A stretch of DNA of 64,000 nt from Mesorhizobium australicum WSM2073 (GTDB lineage Bacteria; Pseudomonadota; Alphaproteobacteria; Rhizobiales; Rhizobiaceae): assembly GCF_000230995.2 (NCBI RefSeq), contig NC_019973.1, positions 5,160,001 to 5,224,000 of the forward strand. Reading direction: 5' to 3'. Shown piece by piece: positions 54,932-63,701 of this stretch. Position numbers and translations under genes: made by a program. The first letter of the stretch is position 1; each line of letters starts with the position of its first letter. The notes under the pieces were generated by a model, which was not told the origin of the DNA, did no database searches, and worked only from the letters and a program-made list of their open reading frames with translations.

Positions 54932-56710
54932 TCACCCCTTCGGGGCAGGCACCGGCTCGGGCTTGACCTTCGGCGTTTCCTGCGCCGTGTTCGACTCGAT
55001 CGGCGGCAGGCCCTTCATCAGCTTCTGCTGCAGGGTGGCCAGCACATCGGGATCCGGCTTCAGGTCACGGGCCTGGTTCCACTGGAAGGTGGCTTCCAGC
55101 TTGCGACCGACGCGCCAGTAGGCGTCGCCGAGATGGTCGTTCAGAACCGGATCTTCCGGCTTCAGTGAGACCGCGCGTTCCATCTCGCGCACCGCGTCAT
55201 CGAACCGGCCGAGGCGGAAATAAGCCCAACCCAGGGAATCGACGATGTAGCCGTCGCTCGGCTTGAGATCGACGGCCTTCTGGATCATCTCCAGCCCTTC
55301 CTTCAGGTTGGTGTTCATGTCGACCCAGGAATAGCCGAGATAGTTCAGCACCTGCGGCTGGTCTGGCTGCAATTCCAGCGCCTTGCGGAAATTCGGCTCG
55401 GCCTTTGGCCATTCCTTCAGCCGCTCATAGGCGATGCCGCGCTGGTAGAAGATGTTCCAGTTGGCGGCGGTCGGTGTCTTCAGCACCTCGACGGCCTTGT
55501 CGTAGAGATTGGCGGCGGAGCGGAAATCCTCCTTCGAGGAGTAGACACCGCCGAGCGCCAGATAGGCGCGCATGTCGTTTGGATGAGCTTCGACGAAGGC
55601 CTTCAAATGCGTGATCGCCTCGTCATGGCGGTCGAGATCGGCAAGGTTGAGGCCAAGCTGCAGGTCCGAAATCTCCTTCAGTGGCGAAGAGTCGGGGATG
55701 CGCCGATAGAGTGCGATGGCGCCCTCGCCGTTCTTCAGCTGTTCGGCCACGGCGGCGAGCTGCACGAGGGCAGCGTCGCTGTCGGGCTTCAGGGCCAAGG
55801 CATATTGCAAATAAAGGCGCACGAATGGCTCGCCGCCGCCACGGTTGAGCGCGGTGGCAAGATCGAGCAGGATTTCGGAAGCACCGTCGGACGGACCGGA
55901 CACGAAGGGCGCGATCTTGTCGCCCTTGCTGATCCTGTCGCGCAAGGCGACGATTTCCAGCTTGCCCGGCGAGAACGCCTCGGCCTGGTCGAGAACCGAC
56001 ATCGCCTTGGCCTTGTCGCCCTTACGGGCCAGGAACGAGGCATAGGCCTGCGCATTGCGCATCCAGGTTTCAGGCGCCGCACCGCCGGCGGTGGTGTCCT
56101 GCATCGTCGCGGCATAGATAGCCTCGGCCTTTTCAGGCATACCAGACGCATCGGCGATCAGGGCGCGGTGGAAGGATTTGAACAGGCCGAACCAGTCCGG
56201 CCCCTGCAGCTTGTCGATAGAAACCATCGCTTCGCTGGCCTGGCCGGCACCTTGCTCGGCCCAGCCGGACATGACGCCGGAGATCAGCCGATCGAGATCG
56301 GATTCCAGCGACAGCTTGAGCCAGTACTGTGCCTTGGTGAAATCCTTCTTGTGGAAGGTGTCGACCGCCAGCGCCAGGCGCGAGAAGCGCTCGACATCGG
56401 GCACTTCCTTGAGCTTGTCGGCATAGACCAGCGATTCGTCGAAGCGGCCTTGAGCGATCAGCGACAGCATCAGGCTCTGCTGCAGGGCTGTGTCACCAGG
56501 ATTGAAGGCCAGGGCTTGCTTGTAATAGGCGATGGCGCTGTCGAGGTCGTTGTCGCCCTCGGCGATCCTGGCAGCCAGATAGGCGCCCGAGAATGACGAG
56601 ATCTTGACCGGTTCGGTGGATTGCTTGGCATAGGCCGGCAATGCCGAAATCGCCATGCCCGTCACAATTGCCAGCCTTGTCAGCCAGCGCGCACGTCCTT
56701 GCTGCATCAT
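54932..56710 (-). CDS. TPR-repeat protein, probably exported
   Basis: 592 residues with a signal peptide (LAIVTGMAISALPAYAKQST), then many tetratricopeptide repeats: DLDSAIAYYKQALAFNPGDT, SKEDFRSAANLYDKAVEVLK, GRFDDAVREMERAVSLKPED. A Pro-rich tail ends the protein (TPKVKPEPVPAPKG). It likely serves as a periplasmic protein-interaction scaffold; no specific partner is known. No neighbouring partner gene is evident. Confidence 0.88.
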   Translation of the reverse strand: MMQQGRARWLTRLAIVTGMAISALPAYAKQSTEPVKISSFSGAYLAARIAEGDNDLDSAIAYYKQALAFNPGDTALQQSLMLSLIAQGRFDESLVYADKLKEVPDVERFSRLALAVDTFHKKDFTKAQYWLKLSLESDLDRLISGVMSGWAEQGAGQASEAMVSIDKLQGPDWFGLFKSFHRALIADASGMPEKAEAIYAATMQDTTAGGAAPETWMRNAQAYASFLARKGDKAKAMSVLDQAEAFSPGKLEIVALRDRISKGDKIAPFVSGPSDGASEILLDLATALNRGGGEPFVRLYLQYALALKPDSDAALVQLAAVAEQLKNGEGAIALYRRIPDSSPLKEISDLQLGLNLADLDRHDEAITHLKAFVEAHPNDMRAYLALGGVYSSKEDFRSAANLYDKAVEVLKTPTAANWNIFYQRGIAYERLKEWPKAEPNFRKALELQPDQPQVLNYLGYSWVDMNTNLKEGLEMIQKAVDLKPSDGYIVDSLGWAYFRLGRFDDAVREMERAVSLKPEDPVLNDHLGDAYWRVGRKLEATFQWNQARDLKPDPDVLATLQQKLMKGLPPIESNTAQETPKVKPEPVPAPKG

Positions 56711-56849
56711 ATCCCTTTCAGCCAGGCGCCATCTCCGCGTCAGCGGATCGACCCAGACTCGATCTTTCCAGGCAAAGCATGGCCTTTTTGGGGTCGCGCT
56801 TCAATCCGCCTGAAATTCACAATCGGGTCACCCGATTAACAAACCATGG

Positions 56850-57299
56850 CTAAATGGGACGGTTTTGCGCGTCAACAGGCCGCCGCAGCCGCGCATCGCG
56901 ATAGCCGCCGCTTGCCACCGCGCCGCACAGCCCGCTCCATTCGCAGCCGCCGCACGCCTTGCGCACGTGGCCGGTCGAAAACGCCTGCCGCAGCCTTGTC
57001 AGGATGGCGGCATCGAGATCGACGCGGATGCCGTGCCGGATCGGCCGAGCCAGCAGCGCTTCCACGTCTTCCGCGGCCTGCCGGTCCCGCCCGGCCGCGC
57101 CGTCACGCAGGCAGTGCGGTTCCGGCTCGCCAAGCAACGGAGCGCAGATGTCGTCTGGTCCGGAAACGAGGAGGATGTCTTCGCCCCGGCTCAAGCGCTC
57201 CGCGATTCCGTCATAATTGGCGGTGAAAGCGGGGCTGTATCCCTTGCCCACATAGGTGAGCAGGCAAAGGAGATGGTGGGCGCGCAGCCTGACCGTCAC
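56850..57299 (-). CDS. DUF1284 family protein (possible iron-sulfur protein)
   Basis: 149 residues from GTG 57299, which overlaps the bioY stop by four bases (GTGA). The N-terminus TVRLRAHHLLCLLTYVGKGY is the DUF1284 signature. Cysteines occur in HLLCLLT, DDICAPL, EPHCLRD and a C-terminal ACGGCEWSGLC cluster, which suggests a metal or iron-sulfur centre. Function unknown. Coupling to bioY and BioR control hint at a link to biotin-related metabolism, which is inference. Confidence 0.85.
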   Translation of the reverse strand: MTVRLRAHHLLCLLTYVGKGYSPAFTANYDGIAERLSRGEDILLVSGPDDICAPLLGEPEPHCLRDGAAGRDRQAAEDVEALLARPIRHGIRVDLDAAILTRLRQAFSTGHVRKACGGCEWSGLCGAVASGGYRDARLRRPVDAQNRPI

Positions 57300-57889
57300 G
57301 GCTTCGGCAAGTTCATCTTGCCGCGCGGGAGCGCCATCAGCGTCGCGGCGCCAAGCGCCGATTTCAGCAACCCGCCGACGATGAACGGCACGAAGCCGAA
57401 GGTGACGGCCTTCTCGGCGCCGATCAGGACGGCAAGCCAGGCTGTGCCGAGAGCCAGGCAGGCAAGATTGCCGAGCAGCATGGCGGCGAAGGCAGGCAAA
57501 ACCCTGTTGCCGTTCCAGCCGCGCTCGGCCAACCAGCCGACCAGTGCGCCGGTGACAGGAAAGGCAAAGAGATAGCCACCCGTCGGGCCCACGAAATGCT
57601 GAATGCCGGCAGCGCCGCCGGCCAGGACTGGAAAGCCGACAGCACCTTCGACCAGCCATGCCGCGATCGTCACCGCGCCAAGCCGCCAGCCATAGAGTGC
57701 GCCAATCAGCGTCACGGCGAAGGTCTGCATGGTCACCGGAACTGGCACCATCGGAACCTCGATGTGGGAGGACAGCGCCAGCAACAGCGTGCCGAGCACG
57801 ACGGCGCCGGCCTGCCAACCGAGCGATCGCTGCTGGAGACGCAGCGGGCTGAAGGACGGTCTGGCGGACGAGAATACGAGGTTGGTCAT
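57296..57889 (-). CDS. bioY: Biotin transporter BioY
   Basis: 197 residues, an S-component of an ECF transporter or a stand-alone biotin carrier, with about six hydrophobic helices. Family blocks: HIEVPMVPVPVTMQTFAVTL, GALYGWRLGAVTIAAWLVEG, GFPVLAGGAAGIQHFVGPTG and YLFAFPVTGALVGWLAERGW. No ATPase (BioM) or BioN gene is next to it. ATG 57889 has AAGGGAAG upstream. A BioR box lies 25 bases before the start. Confidence 0.95.
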   Translation of the reverse strand: MTNLVFSSARPSFSPLRLQQRSLGWQAGAVVLGTLLLALSSHIEVPMVPVPVTMQTFAVTLIGALYGWRLGAVTIAAWLVEGAVGFPVLAGGAAGIQHFVGPTGGYLFAFPVTGALVGWLAERGWNGNRVLPAFAAMLLGNLACLALGTAWLAVLIGAEKAVTFGFVPFIVGGLLKSALGAATLMALPRGKMNLPKP

Positions 57890-57914
57890 AGGCTTCCCTT
57901 CGGTCGATCCGAAA

Positions 57915-57924
57915 TTATAGATAA
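57915..57924. promoter_or_regulatory. BioR box upstream of bioY
   Basis: TTATAGATAA matches the known alphaproteobacterial BioR operator (TTATCTATAA, read from the other strand). It is placed 25 bases before the bioY start. Confidence 0.85.
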
Positions 57925-57996
57925 TTTTTGCCTTCGATCTATTATCGAATCCACATTTCTGGAGCGATAGCAAGCCTAGGCTTGGGAAAAGATCGT

Positions 57997-58665
57997 TCAA
58001 CCCACGATCGCGAAAGCTTCGCGCGTGGCGCCGGAGGCTGTCCTGACCGGCTTGCGGCCAATCCATTGGACATGCCGTCCCAATGTTGTCGCGGCCGATT
58101 CGGTGTTCCCCTGCCGCAAGGCGGTGAGGATCGCCCGGTGGTCCTGGTCGGTGCGCGTCTCCCACTCCGAGCGCCAGGCCGCGAACAGGAAGCGGGCGCT
58201 CGCCGCGTGCAGGTCGTCTATGGTGGCAAGCAGGCGGGGCATGCCACAGGGCGTCAGGATCAGCCGGTGAAAGGCGCGATTGGCCTCCTCCCACGACCTG
58301 ACGTCATGGGATTTGTCGCCGGCTTTTGTCGCCTCCTCGGCCTGGTCGAGAATGGCCGAGGTCAGATGCGGCGCGGCTTGGCGCAGTGCCAGCACTTCGA
58401 GTGCGGCCCGCATTTCGGCGACCTCCTTGACCTCGCCCAGATCGAAGGCCGCGACACGCACGCCACGACGCGGCTCACTGACGGCGAGGCCCTGCGCCTC
58501 GAGTCGGCGAAAGGCCTCGCGCACGGGAACGTGGCTGGTGTTGAATTCCTCGGCGACATGATCCTGCCGCAACCTCGCCCCTGGCTCGATCGCGCCGGAG
58601 ATGATGCGATCCGCCAAAACCTTGCCGATGCGGACCGCGATGGTGTCGTCAGTGCCCTTGGCCAT
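57997..58665 (-). CDS. bioR: GntR family regulator BioR (biotin repressor)
   Basis: 222 residues. The GntR winged helix is seen in residues 1-70 (ADRIISGAIEPGARLRQDHV and EEFNTSHVPVREAFRRLEAQ), followed by an FCD-type ligand domain (DLGEVKEVAEMRAALEVLAL). BioR represses biotin synthesis and transport genes. Its own gene and bioY each carry a TTATAGATAA box, consistent with autoregulation. bioY is 107 bases downstream on the same strand. Confidence 0.93.
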   Translation of the reverse strand: MAKGTDDTIAVRIGKVLADRIISGAIEPGARLRQDHVAEEFNTSHVPVREAFRRLEAQGLAVSEPRRGVRVAAFDLGEVKEVAEMRAALEVLALRQAAPHLTSAILDQAEEATKAGDKSHDVRSWEEANRAFHRLILTPCGMPRLLATIDDLHAASARFLFAAWRSEWETRTDQDHRAILTALRQGNTESAATTLGRHVQWIGRKPVRTASGATREAFAIVG

Positions 58666-58668
58666 GTT

Positions 58669-58678
58669 TTATAGATAA
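58669..58678. promoter_or_regulatory. BioR box at the bioR start
   Basis: TTATAGATAA again, ending only 3 bases from the bioR start codon. It occupies the space where a ribosome site would be expected, so bound BioR would sit across the start region. Confidence 0.8.
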
Positions 58679-58764
58679 TTTGCGACTGGGCTGCTTGTCG
58701 AGACGGCAGGGCGAATTCACAGGCGTCTTTTCACTGACGGCCCCGGCAGGAAGCCGTGAGGCGC

Positions 58765-59781
58765 TCAGTTCACGCGGCTGATGCAGAAGTCGATGACGTC
58801 GATCAGCGCCGATTTCTGCGGCGTCTCTTCCAGCGGCGCCAGCGCGTCGCGGGCGATCTCGCCGAAATGGCGGGCGCGCCCGATCGTATCGGCAATGGCG
58901 CCGTGGCGGGTCATGAGGCCGATCGCCTTTTCCAGCCCGGCGTCGTCGGTGACATTGTCCTCGATGGCGCGCTTCCAAAAGGTGCGTTCGGCCTTGCTGC
59001 CGCGCCGGTAGGCGAGGATGACCGGCAAGGTCACCTTGCCCTCGCGGAAATCGTCGCCGACATTCTTGCCCAGATCCTTGCTGGTGCCGCCATAGTCCAG
59101 CGCATCATCGATCAGCTGGAAGGCAAGGCCGAGATTCATGCCGTAGGAACGCAGCGCCGCACGGTCGTTGCGGGTCGCCTGGGCGATGACCGGGCCAACC
59201 TCGGCGGCGGCCGAAAACAGCGCGGCGGTCTTGGCCTTGATGACGGCGAAATGCTCGTCCTCGGTGGTTTCGAGGTTCTTGGCGGCGGCCAGCTGCATGA
59301 CCTCGCCCTCGGCGATGATCGAGGCTGCGCTGGACAGGATGTCGAGCGCTTCGAGCGAGCCGACATCGACCATCATGCGGAAGGCCTGGCCGAGCAGGAA
59401 GTCGCCGACCAGCACGCTGGCCTGGTTGCCCCAGATCATGCGGGCGGTCTTCTTGCCGCGCCGCATGCCGCTTTCATCGACCACGTCGTCATGCAGAAGC
59501 GTGGCCGTATGCATGAATTCGACCGAAGTGGCGAGCTTGACGTGGCCCTCGCCGGCATAGCCGAACATCTGCGCCGCAGCCAGCGTCAGCATTGGCCTGA
59601 GCCGCTTGCCGCCGGAAGAGATCAGGTGGTTGGCGACCTCGGGAATCATCTCGACGTCGGAGCCGGCCTTGGACAGGATCAGCTCGTTGACACGTCCCAT
59701 ATCGGCAGCAGTCAGATCGATGAGATCCTTGATGGAGGCGGGCTCCCGCTTCCCGTTTTCGATGTTGAGAACGACACCCAC
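58765..59781 (-). CDS. ispB: Polyprenyl (octaprenyl) diphosphate synthase
   Basis: 338 residues with both aspartate-rich motifs: LLHDDVVDESGMRRGKK and AFQLIDDALDYGG, plus SGGKRLRPMLTLAAAQMFGY. It builds the long isoprenoid tail of ubiquinone used by UbiA (44544-45533). GTG 59781 is preferred because GGGAG lies 8 bases upstream and VGVVLNIENGK matches the usual beginning; a GTG at 59790 is also in frame. Tail length (8-10 units) cannot be told from sequence. Confidence 0.94.
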   Translation of the reverse strand: MGVVLNIENGKREPASIKDLIDLTAADMGRVNELILSKAGSDVEMIPEVANHLISSGGKRLRPMLTLAAAQMFGYAGEGHVKLATSVEFMHTATLLHDDVVDESGMRRGKKTARMIWGNQASVLVGDFLLGQAFRMMVDVGSLEALDILSSAASIIAEGEVMQLAAAKNLETTEDEHFAVIKAKTAALFSAAAEVGPVIAQATRNDRAALRSYGMNLGLAFQLIDDALDYGGTSKDLGKNVGDDFREGKVTLPVILAYRRGSKAERTFWKRAIEDNVTDDAGLEKAIGLMTRHGAIADTIGRARHFGEIARDALAPLEETPQKSALIDVIDFCISRVN

Positions 59782-59969
59782 GACAATCACTCCCGTCTTG
59801 GTATAACGCGTGCGACGGCACCCTTAGTCCCAACAAGACTCTAGGGCGGCTGGCACGGCCACGGCAAGTGGCGAATTGGCGCGGCGGCGGCGACAACGTG
59901 TCAACGCCGCGAAATGCGGGAATGCGGCCGCACGTTTACATGCACGCCGCAACCTGCGAGTTTCTTGCG

Positions 59970-60194
59970 ATGATAGAGCTCATCCGCACCAACGACGCCG
60001 TCATCATCTCCTTTGTCGAATCGCTGATGCGCGATGCCGGGATCGGCTGCTTCGTCGCCGACCAGAACATGAGCGTCCTCGACGGCTCGCTTGGTATCCT
60101 GCCGCGACGCGTCATGGTCGATGCCGACCAGGCCGACGCCGCGCGCCGCATCCTGACCGATGCCGGCATCGCCAACGAGATCCGGGGGAAATAA
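59970..60194 (+). CDS. DUF2007 domain protein
   Basis: 74 residues: MIELIRTNDAVIISFVESLM, then AGIGCFVADQNMSVLDGSLG and PRRVMVDADQADAARRIL. This is the DUF2007 pattern, a small fold related to signal-transducing PII-like domains; function unknown. Its stop shares a base with the next start (TAATG), so it is coupled to the methyltransferase. Confidence 0.9.
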   Translation: MIELIRTNDAVIISFVESLMRDAGIGCFVADQNMSVLDGSLGILPRRVMVDADQADAARRILTDAGIANEIRGK

Positions 60195-60994
60195 TGTCGG
60201 CCGCGCCAGCCGCCCTTGTCCCGGATACGCCGGCCCACACGGTCGATGCGTTCCACCGCGGCCGGTTCTGGCTCGTGCAGCCCAAGCATGGCGGCCATCG
60301 CGCCGGGATGGATGCAATGATGCTGGCCGCATCCGTACCGTCCTCGTTTGGCGGACGGCTCGCCGATTTCGGGGCCGGCGCCGGTGCTGCCGGTCTTGCG
60401 GTGCTGTCGCGCTGTCCGGGTGCCCAGGCTGTGCTGGTCGAACGCGCGCCTGAGATGGCGGCCTTCGCGGCAGCCACGCTTGCCCATCCGGGCAACGCGC
60501 ACCTCAGCGATCGCGCTGCCGTGCTCGTCGCCGATGTCACCGTGTCGGGCCGCGCCCGGGCCGCCACCGGCCTTGCCGACAATGATTTCGACTTCGTCAT
60601 CATGAACCCGCCTTTCAACGCCGCACGGGACCGCGCCACTCCCGAGCCGCTAAGAAAGGAAGCGCATGTCATGGAGGACGGACTGTTCGAAAGCTGGATC
60701 CGCAGTGCGGCGGCGGTTGTCAGGCCGCGCGGCGGGCTTGCCGTCATCGCCCGGCCCGAACAGCTCGGCGCCATTCTCGACGCGATTTCAGGCCGCTTCG
60801 GCGAAGCCGAGATGCTCGCCGTGCACCCTCGCCCGGACGCGGCCGCAATCCGCATTATCGTGCGGGCGGCACTTGGGGCACGAGGAAAGCTCGCCATCCG
60901 TCCGCCCCTGATGCTTCACGCGCGATCGGGCAACGGCCCCGACGAGCGCAGCGAAATGATCACCAACGGGCTCGCCTCGCTGTTCGGAGACTGA
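60194..60994 (+). CDS. tRNA1(Val) (adenine-N6)-methyltransferase-like protein
   Basis: 266 residues. SAM-binding region RLADFGAGAGAAGLAVLSRC, the NPPF catalytic motif in FDFVIMNPPFNAARDRATPE and the N-terminal FHRGRFWLVQPKHGGHRAGM that is typical of TrmN6. It probably methylates adenine in tRNA. One-base overlap with DUF2007. Confidence 0.88.
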   Translation: MSAAPAALVPDTPAHTVDAFHRGRFWLVQPKHGGHRAGMDAMMLAASVPSSFGGRLADFGAGAGAAGLAVLSRCPGAQAVLVERAPEMAAFAAATLAHPGNAHLSDRAAVLVADVTVSGRARAATGLADNDFDFVIMNPPFNAARDRATPEPLRKEAHVMEDGLFESWIRSAAAVVRPRGGLAVIARPEQLGAILDAISGRFGEAEMLAVHPRPDAAAIRIIVRAALGARGKLAIRPPLMLHARSGNGPDERSEMITNGLASLFGD

Positions 60995-61038
60995 GCTGTT
61001 GGCGGCCTACACATTGCCGTTGGCCGGGAAATCCCTAC

Positions 61039-61935
61039 ATGCCTGCAACCATCGCCGGAGACCACGCCATCGTGAAACGTCTTTTCAACCGCCTGCTGCC
61101 GAAGTCCTGGCGCTCCTCCGTCGTCACCGTTCCGGTCATCCGACTGCACGGCACCATCATGGCCGGCGGAGGCCAGTTCCGGCCGAGCCTGTCGCTTGCT
61201 TCCACCGCCGGACTGATCGAAAAGGCGTTTTCCTTCGAGGCGCCGGCGGTCGCGATCTCGATCAATTCGCCGGGCGGCTCGCCGGTGCAGTCACGGCTGA
61301 TCTTCAAGCGCATCCGCGACCTTGCGGTCGAGAAGAATAAAAAGGTCCTGGTCTTCGTCGAGGATGTCGCGGCGTCCGGCGGCTACATGATCGCGGTCGC
61401 CGGCGACGAGATCTTCGCCGATCCCTCCTCCATCGTCGGCTCGATCGGCGTGGTGTCGGCCTCGTTCGGTTTCCCGGAACTGATGAAGAAGATCGGCATC
61501 GAGCGCCGTGTCCACACCGCCGGCCAGAACAAGGCGGTGCTCGATCCGTTCAAGCCCGAGAAGAAGGAAGACGTCGAGCGGCTCAAGGTGCTGCAGCTCG
61601 AAGTGCACGAGACCTTCATCGATCTGGTCAAGGAGCGCCGCGGTACGAAGCTGGCGGACGATCCGGACCTGTTCACCGGGCTGTTCTGGACCGGCAAGCG
61701 AGGCCTGGAGCTCGGCCTCGTCGATGCGCTGGGCGACATGCGCACGGTGCTGAAGACCCGCTTCGGGCCGAAGACCCAGCTCAGGCTGGTGGCGGCGCCG
61801 CGCGGTTTGTTCGGCCGCTTTGGCCTGTTCGGCTCGAGCAAGGGCTTTTCGGCGCCCGATATCGCGGCGGCTGCCGCCAGCGGCGTCATCAATGCGGCGG
61901 AAGAGCGCGCATCGTGGGCGCGCTTCGGGCTTTGA
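61039..61935 (+). CDS. S49 family peptidase (SppA/SohB-like)
   Basis: 298 residues. The catalytic serine is in VFVEDVAASGGYMIAVAGDE; the lysine region is RRVHTAGQNKAVLDPFKPEK; AVAISINSPGGSPVQSRLIF is the substrate-binding strand. It degrades remnant signal peptides at the membrane. There is no N-terminal membrane helix, unlike full SppA. GTG 61072 is an alternative start. Confidence 0.92.
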   Translation: MPATIAGDHAIVKRLFNRLLPKSWRSSVVTVPVIRLHGTIMAGGGQFRPSLSLASTAGLIEKAFSFEAPAVAISINSPGGSPVQSRLIFKRIRDLAVEKNKKVLVFVEDVAASGGYMIAVAGDEIFADPSSIVGSIGVVSASFGFPELMKKIGIERRVHTAGQNKAVLDPFKPEKKEDVERLKVLQLEVHETFIDLVKERRGTKLADDPDLFTGLFWTGKRGLELGLVDALGDMRTVLKTRFGPKTQLRLVAAPRGLFGRFGLFGSSKGFSAPDIAAAAASGVINAAEERASWARFGL

Positions 61936-62017
61936 AAAAGCCATGAAAGCGTCTAGCATGGTTGCCCGAAAGACCCGACCGGCCGGTCTTACCGGCCCAG
62001 CGTGGTAGGAGTTTGAC

Positions 62018-62203
62018 ATGCCGCAGCTCATTTTTTTCGCCGTCGTCGGCGTCGCCGCCTATTTCGGTTACCGCACCTTCGTGCGCGAGGCTGAACGCGT
62101 GACGGCCAAGGTGCGGCGCACCGAAAAACAGGCGGCCAACGGCGCGATGGGAACGCTGGTCAAGGATCCGCAGACCGGCGAATACCGGCTGGCCAAGGAC
62201 TGA
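62018..62203 (+). CDS. Small membrane protein of unknown function
   Basis: 61 residues: one membrane helix (PQLIFFAVVGVAAYFGYRTF) and a charged tail (REAERVTAKVRRTEK, then LVKDPQTGEYRLAKD). TAGGAG 6 bases upstream supports the start. The stop lies at the 5' end of ispE. No family recognised. Confidence 0.75.
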   Translation: MPQLIFFAVVGVAAYFGYRTFVREAERVTAKVRRTEKQAANGAMGTLVKDPQTGEYRLAKD

Positions 62204-62208
62204 CCCTC

Positions 62209-63132
62209 ATTTCACTCGCAATCGAGACTGCGGAATCGGGTCAGCGTGTCCGGACATGGGCCGCACCCGCCAAGATAAACCTAGCTTTGCACGTCACCGG
62301 CAGGCGCGCCGACGGCTATCATCTCATCGAAAGCCTGGCTGTGTTCACGCGCTTTGGCGACAGGATCGAGATCGCGCCGGCCGACGCCGATGAGTTCAGC
62401 GTGTCCGGCCGCTATGCGGCGGACGTACCGCTCGATGGCGGCAATCTTGTGCTGAAGGGCCGCGACGCCCTGCGGCAGGCCGCCGGCGTTCGGAGCACGC
62501 CGCCGGTAAGCATCAGGCTCGAAAAGAACCTTCCGGTCGCATCCGGCGTGGGCGGAGGGTCGAGCGACGCGGCGGCCGTGCTGCGCGGGCTGACCGAGAG
62601 CTGGGGGCTGGAGCTCGATAGCGCCGAACTGGCGCGGATCGGTCTTTCGCTTGGCGCCGATGTGCCGATGTGCCTGGCGGCAAAGCCGCTGGTCGCGCGC
62701 GGCATCGGTGAGGAACTGTCGATGGTGCCGGATTTTTCAGCACTGGGTCTCGTGCTGGTCAACCCGGGCGTGCCGGTCTCGACGACGGAAATCTTCGCCG
62801 CACTCTCCCGTCGCGATAATGAGCCGCTGCCGCCGCTGCCGCGCAGCATCGATTTTCACAGCCTGCGCAACTGGCTGGAAATCACCCGCAACGATCTTGA
62901 GCGGCCAGCCCTTGCGATGCAGCCCGCCATAGGCAGGGCGCTTTCATGGCTTGATAAGGCCGGATCGGGCTTTTCACGAATGTCCGGATCGGGCGCGACG
63001 TGCTTCGGCCTGTTCGAGACCGGCAATGTCGCCAAGCGCGCGGCGGCCGAGATCCGCGACCGCCAGCCCGACTGGTTCGTCGCGGCAACGCGCAGCATGG
63101 CGTCGGAGGCTGGGCGAGATGGCCAGAATTGA
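62209..63132 (+). CDS. ispE: 4-diphosphocytidyl-2-C-methyl-D-erythritol kinase (start unresolved)
   Basis: A GHMP kinase of the MEP pathway. The conserved catalytic lysine is in WAAPAKINLALHVTGRRADG (Lys codon 62272); the ATP loop is LPVASGVGGGSSDAAAVLRG and the C-terminal block is SRMSGSGATCFGLFE. The frame is open from 62095, but the first ATG/GTG/TTG is TTG 62287, after the lysine. An AAGGA 9 bases before ATT 62209 suggests a rare ATT start; CTG 62200, overlapping the previous stop, is another choice. About 307 residues. Confidence 0.88.
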   Translation: MSLAIETAESGQRVRTWAAPAKINLALHVTGRRADGYHLIESLAVFTRFGDRIEIAPADADEFSVSGRYAADVPLDGGNLVLKGRDALRQAAGVRSTPPVSIRLEKNLPVASGVGGGSSDAAAVLRGLTESWGLELDSAELARIGLSLGADVPMCLAAKPLVARGIGEELSMVPDFSALGLVLVNPGVPVSTTEIFAALSRRDNEPLPPLPRSIDFHSLRNWLEITRNDLERPALAMQPAIGRALSWLDKAGSGFSRMSGSGATCFGLFETGNVAKRAAAEIRDRQPDWFVAATRSMASEAGRDGQN

Positions 63133-63673
63133 CGAGAGCCGTGCCTTCATTCCGGTGCGCATCGCGGTGCTGACTGTTTCCGACACACGCAGCCTGGCCG
63201 ACGACAAATCCGGCCAGACACTGGCCGATCGCATTACCAAGGCCGGCCACATCCTGGCCGCCCGCGATATCGTCACCGACGACCGCGAAAAAATCCGCGA
63301 CGCCGTTCTGGCGTGGTCGCGGGACAAGGCCATCGACGTCGTGATCACCACTGGCGGTACCGGTTTTACCGGACGCGATGTGACGCCCGAGGCGCTGGAG
63401 CCGATCTTCGAAAAGCGCATGGACGGATTTTCGGAAGTGTTCCACCGCATTTCCTATGACAAGATCGGCACCTCGACTATCCAGAGCCGGGCGACCGGCG
63501 GTGTCGTCAACGCCACCTTCGTCTTCGTGCTGCCGGGATCGCCCGGCGCCTGCAAGGACGCCTGGGACGGCATCCTCGAGCCACAGCTCGATTACCGGCA
63601 CATGCCCTGTAACTTCGTCGAGATCATGCCGCGCCTGGACGAACATCTGCGGCGCGGCAAATCGGCGTCGTAA
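63119..63673 (+). CDS. moaB: Molybdenum cofactor biosynthesis protein MoaB
   Basis: 184 residues with the MPT-binding motif ITTGGTGFTGRDVTPEAL and VLPGSPGACKDAWDGILEPQ, plus VRIAVLTVSDTRSLADDKSG. MoaB/MogA enzymes adenylylate molybdopterin. The start overlaps the end of ispE by 14 bases. Convergent with the partial gene at the right edge. Confidence 0.95.
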   Translation: MARIDESRAFIPVRIAVLTVSDTRSLADDKSGQTLADRITKAGHILAARDIVTDDREKIRDAVLAWSRDKAIDVVITTGGTGFTGRDVTPEALEPIFEKRMDGFSEVFHRISYDKIGTSTIQSRATGGVVNATFVFVLPGSPGACKDAWDGILEPQLDYRHMPCNFVEIMPRLDEHLRRGKSAS

Positions 63674-63701
63674 GCAACGCCACGCAGAGCCGTTGCAAAA
63701 A

